From positions 1-64,000 of the forward strand of contig JAJPJG010000023.1 in NCBI GenBank assembly GCA_021324395.1: a stretch of 64,000 nt of DNA, written 5' to 3'. The notes beneath the pieces were generated by a model. The model had not been told where the DNA came from and did not search any database. It was given only the letters and a program-made list of their open reading frames with translations. Made by a program: the position numbers and the translations under genes. The DNA comes from Spartobacteria bacterium. Lineage in GTDB: Bacteria > Verrucomicrobiota > Verrucomicrobiia > Chthoniobacterales > Chthoniobacteraceae. Shown in pieces: positions 34,901 to 42,020 of the stretch; the first letter of the stretch is position 1; every line of letters starts with the position of its first letter.

Positions 34901-35098
34901 CGGCGTGGTGACCTCAATGGTCATCTGCTCAGCCGGGCGGTCGCCGGCGTCGAGGCTGATGCGCACCCGCGGAAAACTCACCTGCGGAAAAAGAGCGACG
35001 GGCAGCCACAAGCTGTTCACCGCGCCCGCGACGGCAAGCGCCACGAGGAGAAAAACGATCGAGCGGGAATGGCTCTGCGCCCAGCCGGTGAAGCTCAT
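31994..35098 (-). CDS. RND efflux pump permease
   Basis: The 1034-residue protein has the 12-helix RND layout with two large periplasmic loops. The fourth helix carries GLIIDDAIVMVEHI, with the paired Asp residues typical of the hydrophobe/drug branch; heavy-metal pumps usually have a single D in that position. It would form a tripartite pump with the adjacent adaptor and outer membrane channel. It overlaps both neighbours by ATGA. Substrate is unknown; the CzcC-like channel and CusS-like kinase hint at metals, so drug versus metal is open. Confidence 0.93.
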   Translation of the reverse strand: MSFTGWAQSHSRSIVFLLVALAVAGAVNSLWLPVALFPQVSFPRVRISLDAGDRPAEQMTIEVTTPVEEAVRAIPGVRGVRSTTSRGSAEISVAFDWGEDMVSAMLQAQSEVNKILPTLPSGTSFDVQRMDPTVFPVIAYSLTSESHSLVELRDLALYTLRPALSTVTGVSRVSVQGGEVEEYRVTIDPDKLQSFKMTLDDVAKALSAANVLTAVGRLEQYDKLYLVISDTRFKSFEEIAHTVLRSTPGGVVLLDDVADVEHSTEPQWIRVTADGRDAVLFQVYQQPGANTVQIAAGIKVKLEQLGKRIPQGVKVANWYDQSDLIVASAHSTREAVIIGIGLAALILVLFLRNWKVTLIAALSVPTVLAATMLLLSVIKMSFNIMTLGGMAAAVGLIIDDAIVMVEHIIRRVRDGRGDARGDSRSRVLRAAAEFTRPLAGSSAATIIIFAPLAFLTGVTGAFFKALSLTMAASLVISFLVAWLAVPIISMHWLGEKDAEIDESGAFTRRVHRDYRRMMEWLLARPSLALLFLILLLLAGWLGYKNVASGFMPVMDEGGFILDYVSPPGTSLAETDRLLRQVEGILQATPEVDTYSRRTGLQLGGGITEANTGDFFIRLKPLPRRDIEEVMDEVRENVEKKVPGLEIETAQLMEDLIGDLTSVPQPIEIKLYSDDQSTLGTVAPKVTDAISKINGIVEVKSGIVPAGDALNIEVDRVKAALEGMDPDAVTKTVNDFLSGNVTTHIQQGPKLIGVRVWIPRGVRETMRNVENLLVRAPDGHLFALKRVAKLVPVVGQPEITRDDLKRMVAVTARISGRDLGSTVQDVKKLLDQPGLLPNEMTYTLGGLYEQQQIAFRGLTIILIAAVALVFLLLLFLYESYRVASVMLLTTLLAVACVYVGLWLTGTEFNITSRMGMTMIVGIVTEVAIFYYSEYRDLPPSHDRLILAGINRMRPIAMTTFAAILALLPLALGIGQGSAMQQPLAIAIISGLVFALPLVLIVLPALLAMINRQSPGRTLAVSNRAGYKSAPVRTRA

Positions 35099-36180
35099 TT
35101 GCCTTTTTGAACCTCCACTCCCATGCCTTCCTCCAACTCGTAGTTGCCGGTCGTCACAACCTCGTCCCCTTCGTGCAAATCATCCGAGCTGACTTCAATT
35201 TCGCGCTCGTTTTCCAAGCCGGGTTTGACGTTGTGTTTAACAGCCTTGTTTTCGCGGAGCGTGAAAAGCGCGTAACCACCCCCCTCGGGCAGGACTGCGG
35301 CGCGCGGCACAACGAGCGCGTTTTCGGCTGAACGTGTGAACTCACCACGCACATAGCCATCGAGAAGCAGCTTTGTTCCCGCCGGCAGCGTTACATAAAC
35401 TTCCACGAGCCGCGTTTCGGGATCGAGCCTTCGCGTGATGAGACGCAAGGTGCCATCCACTTTGCCGACTTCCGGATCATTCACCGGCACGATGGCAATG
35501 GACTGGCCGTTGTGAATCGCGGGCAAGTCCTCTGCTTCGATGCCAAGTTTCGCTTCGATGTCACCCTCTGCGGTGATCTCAATCAGTGGCGCGCCTATGG
35601 CCACAATCTGACCGTCCTGGATGGCGAGTTTTCCCACCACGCCGGCAATATCCGAGCGAATGCGATTGTCAGTTCCGACTCCCGCCTTTTGCAGGCTCGC
35701 GAGCTGCAACTCCGCGTCGCGGGCCGTTTTTTGCGCCGCGCTCAAATCCTGATTAGTCGCGAGTTTTAGATTGTATCGCTCCTGGGCTTGCTTGAGTTCA
35801 CGCTGTGACGATTCAGCGGCGTTCTTCGCCTGCTGGAGCTGTAGCTGCGCTGCGGGACTCGGCTCGATTTCAATGAGCGCATCGCCTTCGCCGACGAATT
35901 GACCCGGCGCCACGAGGATGTGCCGCACGCGGGTTTCAAACGCCACGGAAATGGAATGCGTCTTGCCCGGCTGCGCGATGACGCTGCCGTAGGCGATCAC
36001 TTTTTCCGAAAGCGTTTTGCGCGCGATTTTCGCAACTTGCACATGGGCGACGACGTCTTTCTTTGCCTCACCCGCTGCGTCCTCCGACGCAGGCTCGGGA
36101 TGGCGGTGAAAAGCCCGCCACCCCGCGGCAAGCGCGATAACCACCAGGATGACAACAATGAATCGGATCGTTTTTTTCAT
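35095..36180 (-). CDS. RND periplasmic adaptor (membrane fusion protein)
   Basis: Start at ATG 36180 gives 361 residues with an N-terminal membrane anchor (MKKTIRFIVVILVVIALAAGW). A lipoyl-like half (VIAQPGKTHSISVAFETRVRHILVAPGQFVGEGDALIEIEPS), a coiled-coil hairpin (about 105-155), a second lipoyl half and beta-barrel domain follow, as in HlyD/AcrA-type adaptors. It bridges the RND pump and the outer membrane channel. It overlaps the pump gene by four bases and starts 7 bases downstream of the channel gene stop. Confidence 0.93.
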   Translation of the reverse strand: MKKTIRFIVVILVVIALAAGWRAFHRHPEPASEDAAGEAKKDVVAHVQVAKIARKTLSEKVIAYGSVIAQPGKTHSISVAFETRVRHILVAPGQFVGEGDALIEIEPSPAAQLQLQQAKNAAESSQRELKQAQERYNLKLATNQDLSAAQKTARDAELQLASLQKAGVGTDNRIRSDIAGVVGKLAIQDGQIVAIGAPLIEITAEGDIEAKLGIEAEDLPAIHNGQSIAIVPVNDPEVGKVDGTLRLITRRLDPETRLVEVYVTLPAGTKLLLDGYVRGEFTRSAENALVVPRAAVLPEGGGYALFTLRENKAVKHNVKPGLENEREIEVSSDDLHEGDEVVTTGNYELEEGMGVEVQKGK

Positions 36181-36187
36181 GGGAAAA

Positions 36188-37543
36188 TCAGCGCGTCGTT
36201 TTCGTCTGCAGGAAGCGACCGGATGCGATCTCCACGGCGGCGCGGGCTTCAACGAGCTGTTGCTTGAGTTTGAAAATTTGAACCCGCTTTTGAATCAGAT
36301 CATTGCGCGCGTCGTAATAGGCGAGAACGTCCACGTTGCGTTGCTCCGCGGCGGTTTGGGCGGTCGCCACGAGCCGCTCCAGCGCCGGCACCGCGGCTTC
36401 GGCGGCGGCGATTTGCCGGTTCAGCGAACGAATGTCAGCGAGCGCGACCGCGATGTCGGAACGTGCTTCAAAGATGCGATTGTTGTATTCATCGAGCAGC
36501 TTTTGGCGCGTTGAGCGCTCGGTCGCGATCACACCTTGGTTCCGGTCGAAAAGCGGCACGTCCACGGTGATGGATAAGCCGGTCGTGTGGACATCCGAGG
36601 TGTCGCTGGCCTTGGTCACGCCCAGCGAAATTTTCGGGAAAGCAGTCAGGATTGCCGCCCGAACGGTTGCCTCCTGACTTTGATAACCTTGTTGCAGTGC
36701 AAGCAGATCAAGCCGGCGCGTTTCAATGCCCGACGAAAATTCCTCTTCACTCGGAACATCCAGCCGCGAAGGCAGGCGGACATCGGAACGAATCCGCACT
36801 TTTGCATCCGGCAGCAAACCGAGCGCTTTTTTGAGGAAGAGCCGCTGCTTGTCGAACTCCTGCTCCAGCGCGAGCGTGTTGGCGCGCGCATCCTGGCTGG
36901 TTGCTTCCGCCGCTGCCAGATCGAGCACCGTTTTTTCGTGCGCGGCCACAGCCTTCTTTAAGGTCGTCACATTTTGCGCCAGCGCGCGATCGCCTTCGCG
37001 TGCGCTGGCGAGCTGCGCTTCCACAGCGATGACGCGATACACTGCCAGACGCGCGTTCTCAGCGACCTGCCATTCCTCCCATGCGATGTCCAGGTCAACC
37101 GAGCGCGCGTTTGCGCTCGCTGCGGAGTGCTTCGGCAACAGCGGAAGCAGCGAGGTCACTTCCCATCCCGCACTAAAGCTGTAGGCGGTGGGAACCGTAT
37201 CGACGGTATTTCCGCCGGTGACCCACTCGCGCGTGTAGGAGACCTGCGGATTTGGAAGCACGCCTGCGGCGATGAGTTGCGCGGTTGCCAATCCGCGCCT
37301 GTCGCGCGTCGCGCGCAGCGCCGGGTTCAAAAAAACCGCGATCACAGCGGCCTGGTCAGGATCGATCCCCTCGCGCAGATCGAACGTCATCGGCTCGGGA
37401 TCGGAATGACGAATCCGCGACACCGGCACGCGCAGAATGCTTGCAGGCGGCAGCTCGGCAGCCGCGCCGGCAAAAGGCCCGGCATGGGCCATGACGAGCG
37501 CAATCAACACAACCATTTGAAATCGCTTCGGCGTGGCGCGCAT
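36188..37543 (-). CDS. TolC/CzcC-type outer membrane efflux protein
   Basis: The 451-residue protein has a signal peptide (residues 1-27) and two long coiled-coil halves, with TolC-family features such as LNPALRATRDRRGLATAQLIAAGVLPNPQ near 70-100 and the repeated long helices near 190-250 and 345-445. It would form the trimeric outer membrane exit duct. It follows the YncE-like gene with one base shared at the boundary and is followed closely by the adaptor gene. Confidence 0.92.
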   Translation of the reverse strand: MRATPKRFQMVVLIALVMAHAGPFAGAAAELPPASILRVPVSRIRHSDPEPMTFDLREGIDPDQAAVIAVFLNPALRATRDRRGLATAQLIAAGVLPNPQVSYTREWVTGGNTVDTVPTAYSFSAGWEVTSLLPLLPKHSAASANARSVDLDIAWEEWQVAENARLAVYRVIAVEAQLASAREGDRALAQNVTTLKKAVAAHEKTVLDLAAAEATSQDARANTLALEQEFDKQRLFLKKALGLLPDAKVRIRSDVRLPSRLDVPSEEEFSSGIETRRLDLLALQQGYQSQEATVRAAILTAFPKISLGVTKASDTSDVHTTGLSITVDVPLFDRNQGVIATERSTRQKLLDEYNNRIFEARSDIAVALADIRSLNRQIAAAEAAVPALERLVATAQTAAEQRNVDVLAYYDARNDLIQKRVQIFKLKQQLVEARAAVEIASGRFLQTKTTR

Positions 37544-38521
37544 TTACTTTGAAGCTTTCAAAGAGAGGATGTAACTCTTCTCAGCATCGTCACAGGCTGT
37601 CCAGACCATGTGAGTTTTGAGATCGACGGCAACCGAATGTGCGCCTTTGGGGGTGGGAATAAAACCGAGCACTTCCAGTCCCGAATCCTTCCATTGCACA
37701 ACCGACATCACGCCGCTCCCACTCGCGCAGTAGATGCGCTTTAGCTCCGGATCGTAAGCGATTTGATCCACCCTCGAGGCAATCTTTGCGGAACTGACGA
37801 CCTCGCCTGTTTCCACATCTATCTCGATAAGCTGGCCGTTGGCCCCTGCAGCGAAGAGCCGGTGCATCGCGGTATCAATGGCCAGGCCATGCGGAGCCTG
37901 CGCAGGCTTGGTGGGCCATGTTGCCGCCACTTTATTTGCAGCAGGATCAATGACGGCCACCACGCTGCTTTTCTTGATGTTTACAAATACGCGATCACTT
38001 GTCTCATCGTAAACAATGCCTTCCGGGCCCTCGGGAATTGGAATCGTTGCAATGACTTTGTTCGAGGCGACGTCAACAGCCCATACTTCCATGCCATCAT
38101 CACGGCCCACGTAAGCGACATGGTTCTTCGGATCGAATGTCAGAATATCAGCGGGGCCGGAAAGCGCGGTCTCTCCTACGATTTCCAGGGTCTTGATGTC
38201 CATCGTAACCAGCCTCGGTTTGTCGCTGCCAGCGATGTAGTATTTACCCGACTTTGCATCTACAGCCAGGGACTGGGTTGCTCCGAGCGAACATTGCTTG
38301 ATGAGCTTTCCATTGGTGGAGTCGAACACATCGAGTGTGCCGTTCCTGGTGTGCGGCGCGAGCAAGCGTGAGTTTTGTTGATCGACTTCGATAAAGTCGA
38401 ATCCGCCATGCGAGTTTGGAATAGAGATTGGCGATCCCGGGGTAAGAGGCGCAGCTTCAACAAAACCGGCTACAATGCAAATAAGTGCCAATCCGATCGT
38501 GAACAATTTTAGTGTTTTCAT
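37544..38521 (-). CDS. Secreted YncE-like beta-propeller protein
   Basis: With start at ATG 38521 the product is 325 residues: signal peptide (ending near EAA, residue 24), then seven WD/YVTN-like beta-propeller blades, each with DxxSxRLF and GLAIDxxxxRLF type repeats (for example GNGKLIKQCSLG, VYDETSDRVFVNI). It ends KTHMVWTACDDAEKSYILSLK. YncE-like propellers bind DNA or other partners in the periplasm, but this one is not characterised. It lies within the efflux operon, immediately before the outer membrane channel gene. Confidence 0.85.
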   Translation of the reverse strand: MKTLKLFTIGLALICIVAGFVEAAPLTPGSPISIPNSHGGFDFIEVDQQNSRLLAPHTRNGTLDVFDSTNGKLIKQCSLGATQSLAVDAKSGKYYIAGSDKPRLVTMDIKTLEIVGETALSGPADILTFDPKNHVAYVGRDDGMEVWAVDVASNKVIATIPIPEGPEGIVYDETSDRVFVNIKKSSVVAVIDPAANKVAATWPTKPAQAPHGLAIDTAMHRLFAAGANGQLIEIDVETGEVVSSAKIASRVDQIAYDPELKRIYCASGSGVMSVVQWKDSGLEVLGFIPTPKGAHSVAVDLKTHMVWTACDDAEKSYILSLKASK

Positions 38522-38540
38522 AAATCTAAAAACGAGTGCT

Positions 38541-39764
38541 TCAATTTTCTTGTAAGGATTCATCCTGATGCTCGCTGCTCAAGTGCGGACGTCCAGGCGC
38601 GTAACGGAATATTTCTGCGATAATGTAACCTGCAAAAAGCAAAGCGCCCACGGGTTGAATGGACATCGTGTAAACGCTTTTCCTAAGATGGAAAAAGCTA
38701 TTGAGCTGCAAACCGAATAATAAGAGCGCATAGCTGGCGACAATCCACCCGCGCATGATTGTGGACTGCGATTGCGAGAAGGCTTCCGTCAGCGCAAACA
38801 CTACGGAAGGGGCGAGAAGAATGTAGGTTGCCGATTCGGTCGCCGGCCCGCATAGAAGCATCCACGCGGTTACGAGAGCAAGCAGCGTTGCGAGTAGACG
38901 ATTTTGCGACCAGCCTCGCTTTTGTCCGATGAGGCAGGTGAGCGCGATTACGGCTCCGCTCAAGATTTGGATAATCGTATAGAGTCGTTCGCTGATCGTG
39001 ATATGGACCAGTCTCAGAAGCATCCAGAGGTCGCGCGGCGCGATGTTCATTTTGTAGAGCCTGCGGTCGTCACCGGAGCGCGTGGCGAACCATAGCCGGT
39101 ATTGCTCCATCACATAAGAGGGTCGTTGTAGGATAAAGCTAAGCGCACCTAAAAGCAAAAGTGCGACGAGTAGCCGCCAGGTAAATCGTCTCGGAAAAAG
39201 AACAACGAGCACGAGTCCCAAGGCAAGCGGGTAAATCTTGAAATAAGCAGTTATAGCGATGCATAGCGCCGCGAGGTTAAAGCGCCCTGTGTGCGCAGCA
39301 AGGAGCGAGATCATCAGCAATCCGATAACCAGCGGGTTTACTTGTCCGTTGTTGAGATTTCCGATCGATAAGGGTAGCAGGAGCAAGAAAACCCACGGAT
39401 AACTGGTCCGCGAGATGGTCGCATGTATATTTGCTCTTAACCACCACATCGCCGCCCCAAGGTAAACCGCCACGTTGATCAATCTCCATAGGATATCTGC
39501 TGCCGCGTCCGGCAAGAGAGTGAAAGGGGCGAAGAACGCAGCCGCAAGAGGGCTATACACAAATCCGCGGTAGTTGTCGTAAAGAGCAGTGCCCTGAATC
39601 CAATGGCTGCCGCCCGTGGCGAATGTAATAAAGACCGTATTCCGATGCGGACTCAACGCGATACGAAGGCAGATCGCAATGAGCGCAATCATCCATGCCG
39701 CTATGGCGATAAGCCAGAGCCTCGCCCTATTTTTGGATGCAGCGGGACGCAAGGCTGGCGTCAT
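38541..39764 (-). CDS. GT87-like polyprenyl-linked glycosyltransferase, membrane
   Basis: Start ATG 39764 overlaps the regulator stop by four bases (ATGA), giving 407 residues with about ten membrane helices. The luminal loop after the first helix with FVYSPLAAAFFAPF and the pattern NxGQVNPLVIGL near residue 150 match the DUF2029/GT87 mannosyltransferase-type family. It would transfer sugar from a lipid carrier at the outer face of the inner membrane. Why it sits between regulator and efflux genes is unclear. Confidence 0.8.
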   Translation of the reverse strand: MTPALRPAASKNRARLWLIAIAAWMIALIAICLRIALSPHRNTVFITFATGGSHWIQGTALYDNYRGFVYSPLAAAFFAPFTLLPDAAADILWRLINVAVYLGAAMWWLRANIHATISRTSYPWVFLLLLPLSIGNLNNGQVNPLVIGLLMISLLAAHTGRFNLAALCIAITAYFKIYPLALGLVLVVLFPRRFTWRLLVALLLLGALSFILQRPSYVMEQYRLWFATRSGDDRRLYKMNIAPRDLWMLLRLVHITISERLYTIIQILSGAVIALTCLIGQKRGWSQNRLLATLLALVTAWMLLCGPATESATYILLAPSVVFALTEAFSQSQSTIMRGWIVASYALLLFGLQLNSFFHLRKSVYTMSIQPVGALLFAGYIIAEIFRYAPGRPHLSSEHQDESLQEN

Positions 39765-40444
39765 TTCCTTTTCACCTTCGCATCGAGCACGTAACCCAGT
39801 CCGCGTCGCGTCTGGATCAGGGGTTTTGAGCCAAACGGCGTGATTTTCTTCCGCAGGGAGCAAATTGCTGAATCGACGACATTGCTCATTGCTCCCACAT
39901 GGTCATCGTAGATATGCGCTTCGATTTCGCTGCGCGAGACGACCTCGCCGCTGCGCAAAGCGAGATATTCGAGCAGGGCGTATTCGCGCGGCGGCAGCTC
40001 AACGAGCTTGCCAACCACCTGGACTCTCTTGGAGACGGTGTCGATGACTAGATCACCAAAAGCAAGATCTCTGGCCTTGGCGCCATACCCGCGGCGGCAC
40101 AACGCATGAACGCGCGCGAGCAGCTCAGAGAGATCAAATGGTTTCACGAGATAGTCATCCGCTCCCGTGAGAAGCCCGCGCACGCGGTCCTCTACGCGGT
40201 CGCGCGCGGTGAGCAGCAGGACGTGTGTTTGCTTCCCGGAGGCGCGCAATCGCTCCAGCACCGTGAGGCCATCGAGCTTCGGCAGCATCAGATCAAGGAT
40301 GATTGCGTCGTAGTCGTGCGTCTCGGCCAGCCAAAGACCTTCTTCGCCATCAACGCACGCATCGACCGCGTAGCCCTCCTTTTTCAGTGCCGCGCCGACG
40401 TAGCGCTGTAACCGCTCGGAATCTTCCACAAAAAGGAGACGCAT
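39761..40444 (-). CDS. OmpR/PhoB-type response regulator
   Basis: The ATG at 40444 gives MRLLFVEDSERLQRYV; the 18 codons upstream are ignored. The 227-residue protein has a receiver domain (phosphoacceptor D51 in IILDLMLPKLDG, TARD and K101 in LVKPFD) and a C-terminal winged helix (about 128-222, with RTRRGLGYV-like end). It is the first gene in the reverse-strand efflux operon, whose last gene encodes a sensor kinase, so they are likely partners. It would control this operon and maybe the PepSY gene upstream. Confidence 0.93.
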   Translation of the reverse strand: MRLLFVEDSERLQRYVGAALKKEGYAVDACVDGEEGLWLAETHDYDAIILDLMLPKLDGLTVLERLRASGKQTHVLLLTARDRVEDRVRGLLTGADDYLVKPFDLSELLARVHALCRRGYGAKARDLAFGDLVIDTVSKRVQVVGKLVELPPREYALLEYLALRSGEVVSRSEIEAHIYDDHVGAMSNVVDSAICSLRKKITPFGSKPLIQTRRGLGYVLDAKVKRK

Positions 40445-40535
40445 TTTTAAATGATTGAATTGCGCTACAAAGGCCGTGGACAGTAACGCCACCGGCACTT
40501 GCTATGGAGCCGCTTTTGTGTGCGGCGTGTGACGC

Positions 40536-41045
40536 TTAGTCCTTGGCTTTGTCTCCGGTCTTGTCTTCGCGCCAAACAACTCTTCCTTCCGCCGAGAAAA
40601 CAACTTCTTCGCGCTTGCTGTTTCCGGTAATCAACGCCTCAAAGGTTACGTTGCCATTTTCCTTAACGCGTTCCAGTTTCTCGACTTTGCGGCTCGCAGC
40701 AGCCTCTTCGACTGCTTTCCGCACAGCGTGTGGTGCCTCGCCGAGCGAAATGACCTTCTCCTCGCTCACGATTTTCCCATCAGCATTCACGCTGACTTCC
40801 TCGACATGTTCCTTTTTCGTGATTTTCGCTTCAAAGACAGTTTTGCCTTCGTCGTTTTCCTTCGAGACCTTTTCGATCTTTGCGCCGGCTGCGGAATCTT
40901 TGATCGCTTTGGCCGCTGCCGCTGGAATGGATTCGATTGTCACAGTTTCTTCCTTGTCAGCAGCCTTCGCGATGAACGAGGTGCCGAGCGTGGCAACGCC
41001 CAAGAGGGTGATGACGTATTGGATGCGGATATGTTGTTTTTGCAT
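40536..41045 (-). CDS. Periplasmic protein with two PepSY-like domains
   Basis: Start ATG 41045 gives 169 residues with a signal peptide (ending AKA, about residue 28). Two copies of a PepSY-like unit follow (ESIPAAAAKAIKDSAAGAKIEKVSKEN..., then PHAVRKAVEEAAASRKVEKLERVKEN...), each followed by beta strands. These small domains often inhibit proteases or sense envelope stress or metals. It lies 91 bases upstream of the response regulator on the same strand and may be co-regulated with the efflux operon. Confidence 0.85.
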   Translation of the reverse strand: MQKQHIRIQYVITLLGVATLGTSFIAKAADKEETVTIESIPAAAAKAIKDSAAGAKIEKVSKENDEGKTVFEAKITKKEHVEEVSVNADGKIVSEEKVISLGEAPHAVRKAVEEAAASRKVEKLERVKENGNVTFEALITGNSKREEVVFSAEGRVVWREDKTGDKAKD

Positions 41046-41286
41046 GTTGTTTGTAATGATGGTTTTTGTGTGTTGCTTTTCAGCCCATGGATGAAAAGCG
41101 GGCACACTTTGCCCCCCGCAACATTATCGGAACATGACGGCAGCAATTTATTAAGAATTGTTTTCGGATCTGGAATATAGCATCGCAAAGGCTAAACTAT
41201 GCCTTTGTCATATGGTAATGCCGGAGGAGCGCTGCTAATTTTCAGTTGTAACTCTGCGCAAACTCCGCTAAACAACCACGCCGTTT
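41046..41286. promoter_or_regulatory. Divergent promoter region (PepSY gene and LuxR-type gene)
   Basis: About 240 bases, with AT-rich tracts near 41150-41165 and 41280. It must carry promoters in both directions. No clear boxes or repeats recognised. Confidence 0.35.
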
Positions 41287-41949
41287 ATGAAACAGAAAAA
41301 CGGCAATTCGCGACTGAGCGCTTCGCCAAAGGATACAGCCGGACCGGCGCAGCGAACGGACCGGAAGAAGCGGTATCTCGAGTTGGTCGCCTTATCGGGT
41401 GCATTGCAGCGGCTGCACGATGCGACTTCGCTTCAGAACCTGCTGGATTGCTTCAAGGATGCGGTGCTTTTCTGGGACGAGAAAACGCGATACCCCAAAG
41501 ATGCGGACCACGAGGAGGTCTTCAATGTCTTTTGCGCGCTGCTCTATGTGCATTTCTCGTTTGTTCATGACCAGATCACGGCGCGCGATGAGTTGCTGGA
41601 GATGCGGCTGAAAGAGTTCCGGCTGACGCCGCGCGAGCGCGATGTGCTTTATTGGTTGTGCGAAGGGAAGGACAACGAGTCGATCGCAAAGATTCTCAAG
41701 GTAAGTGTGGTGAGGGTGAAGAAGTGCATCACCGCGATTCTCGAAAAGCTCGCCGTGGAAACTCGCGCGTCGGCAATCGTGCGCGTGCAGGAGCTGCGTC
41801 AATCGCGCAGGCTGGTGGAAGTCGCGAGGCATTTCCGCCGCCGGATGCAGCCGAGAGAGCGCAGGCTGCCGTCGCTTCCGCTGTTTCTCCACGGCTGCCC
41901 GTGCATCAACTGCCAGGTGGAGCGGGGAGCTTTGCTGCGGCGCGGTTGA
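41287..41949 (+). CDS. LuxR-type HTH transcriptional regulator
   Basis: The 220-residue protein has a C-terminal LuxR/NarL helix-turn-helix (about residues 112-165: LTPRERDVLYWLCEGKDNESIAKILKVSVVRVKKCITAILEKLAVETRASAIVRV). The N-terminal 105 residues are helical and match no known sensor domain; there is no receiver. After the HTH comes an unusual basic tail with HGCPCINC near the end, which has four cysteine-like positions but is not a clear zinc site. It is followed by a candidate terminator. The target is unknown. Confidence 0.88.
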   Translation: MKQKNGNSRLSASPKDTAGPAQRTDRKKRYLELVALSGALQRLHDATSLQNLLDCFKDAVLFWDEKTRYPKDADHEEVFNVFCALLYVHFSFVHDQITARDELLEMRLKEFRLTPRERDVLYWLCEGKDNESIAKILKVSVVRVKKCITAILEKLAVETRASAIVRVQELRQSRRLVEVARHFRRRMQPRERRLPSLPLFLHGCPCINCQVERGALLRRG

Positions 41950-41984
41950 CTTGGTAAGTTTTTCCAGGGGCGAAGGAACTTCCG

Positions 41985-42014
41985 CCCGCCGCCGGAAAAA
42001 TTCGGCGGGTTTCT
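41985..42014 (+). terminator. Candidate intrinsic terminator after the LuxR-type gene
   Basis: CCCGCCG pairs with CGGCGGG around an 11-base loop, followed by TTTCT. The T-run is weak. It also lies just past the stop of the convergent GH31 gene. Confidence 0.4.
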
Positions 42015-42020
42015 AATCCG

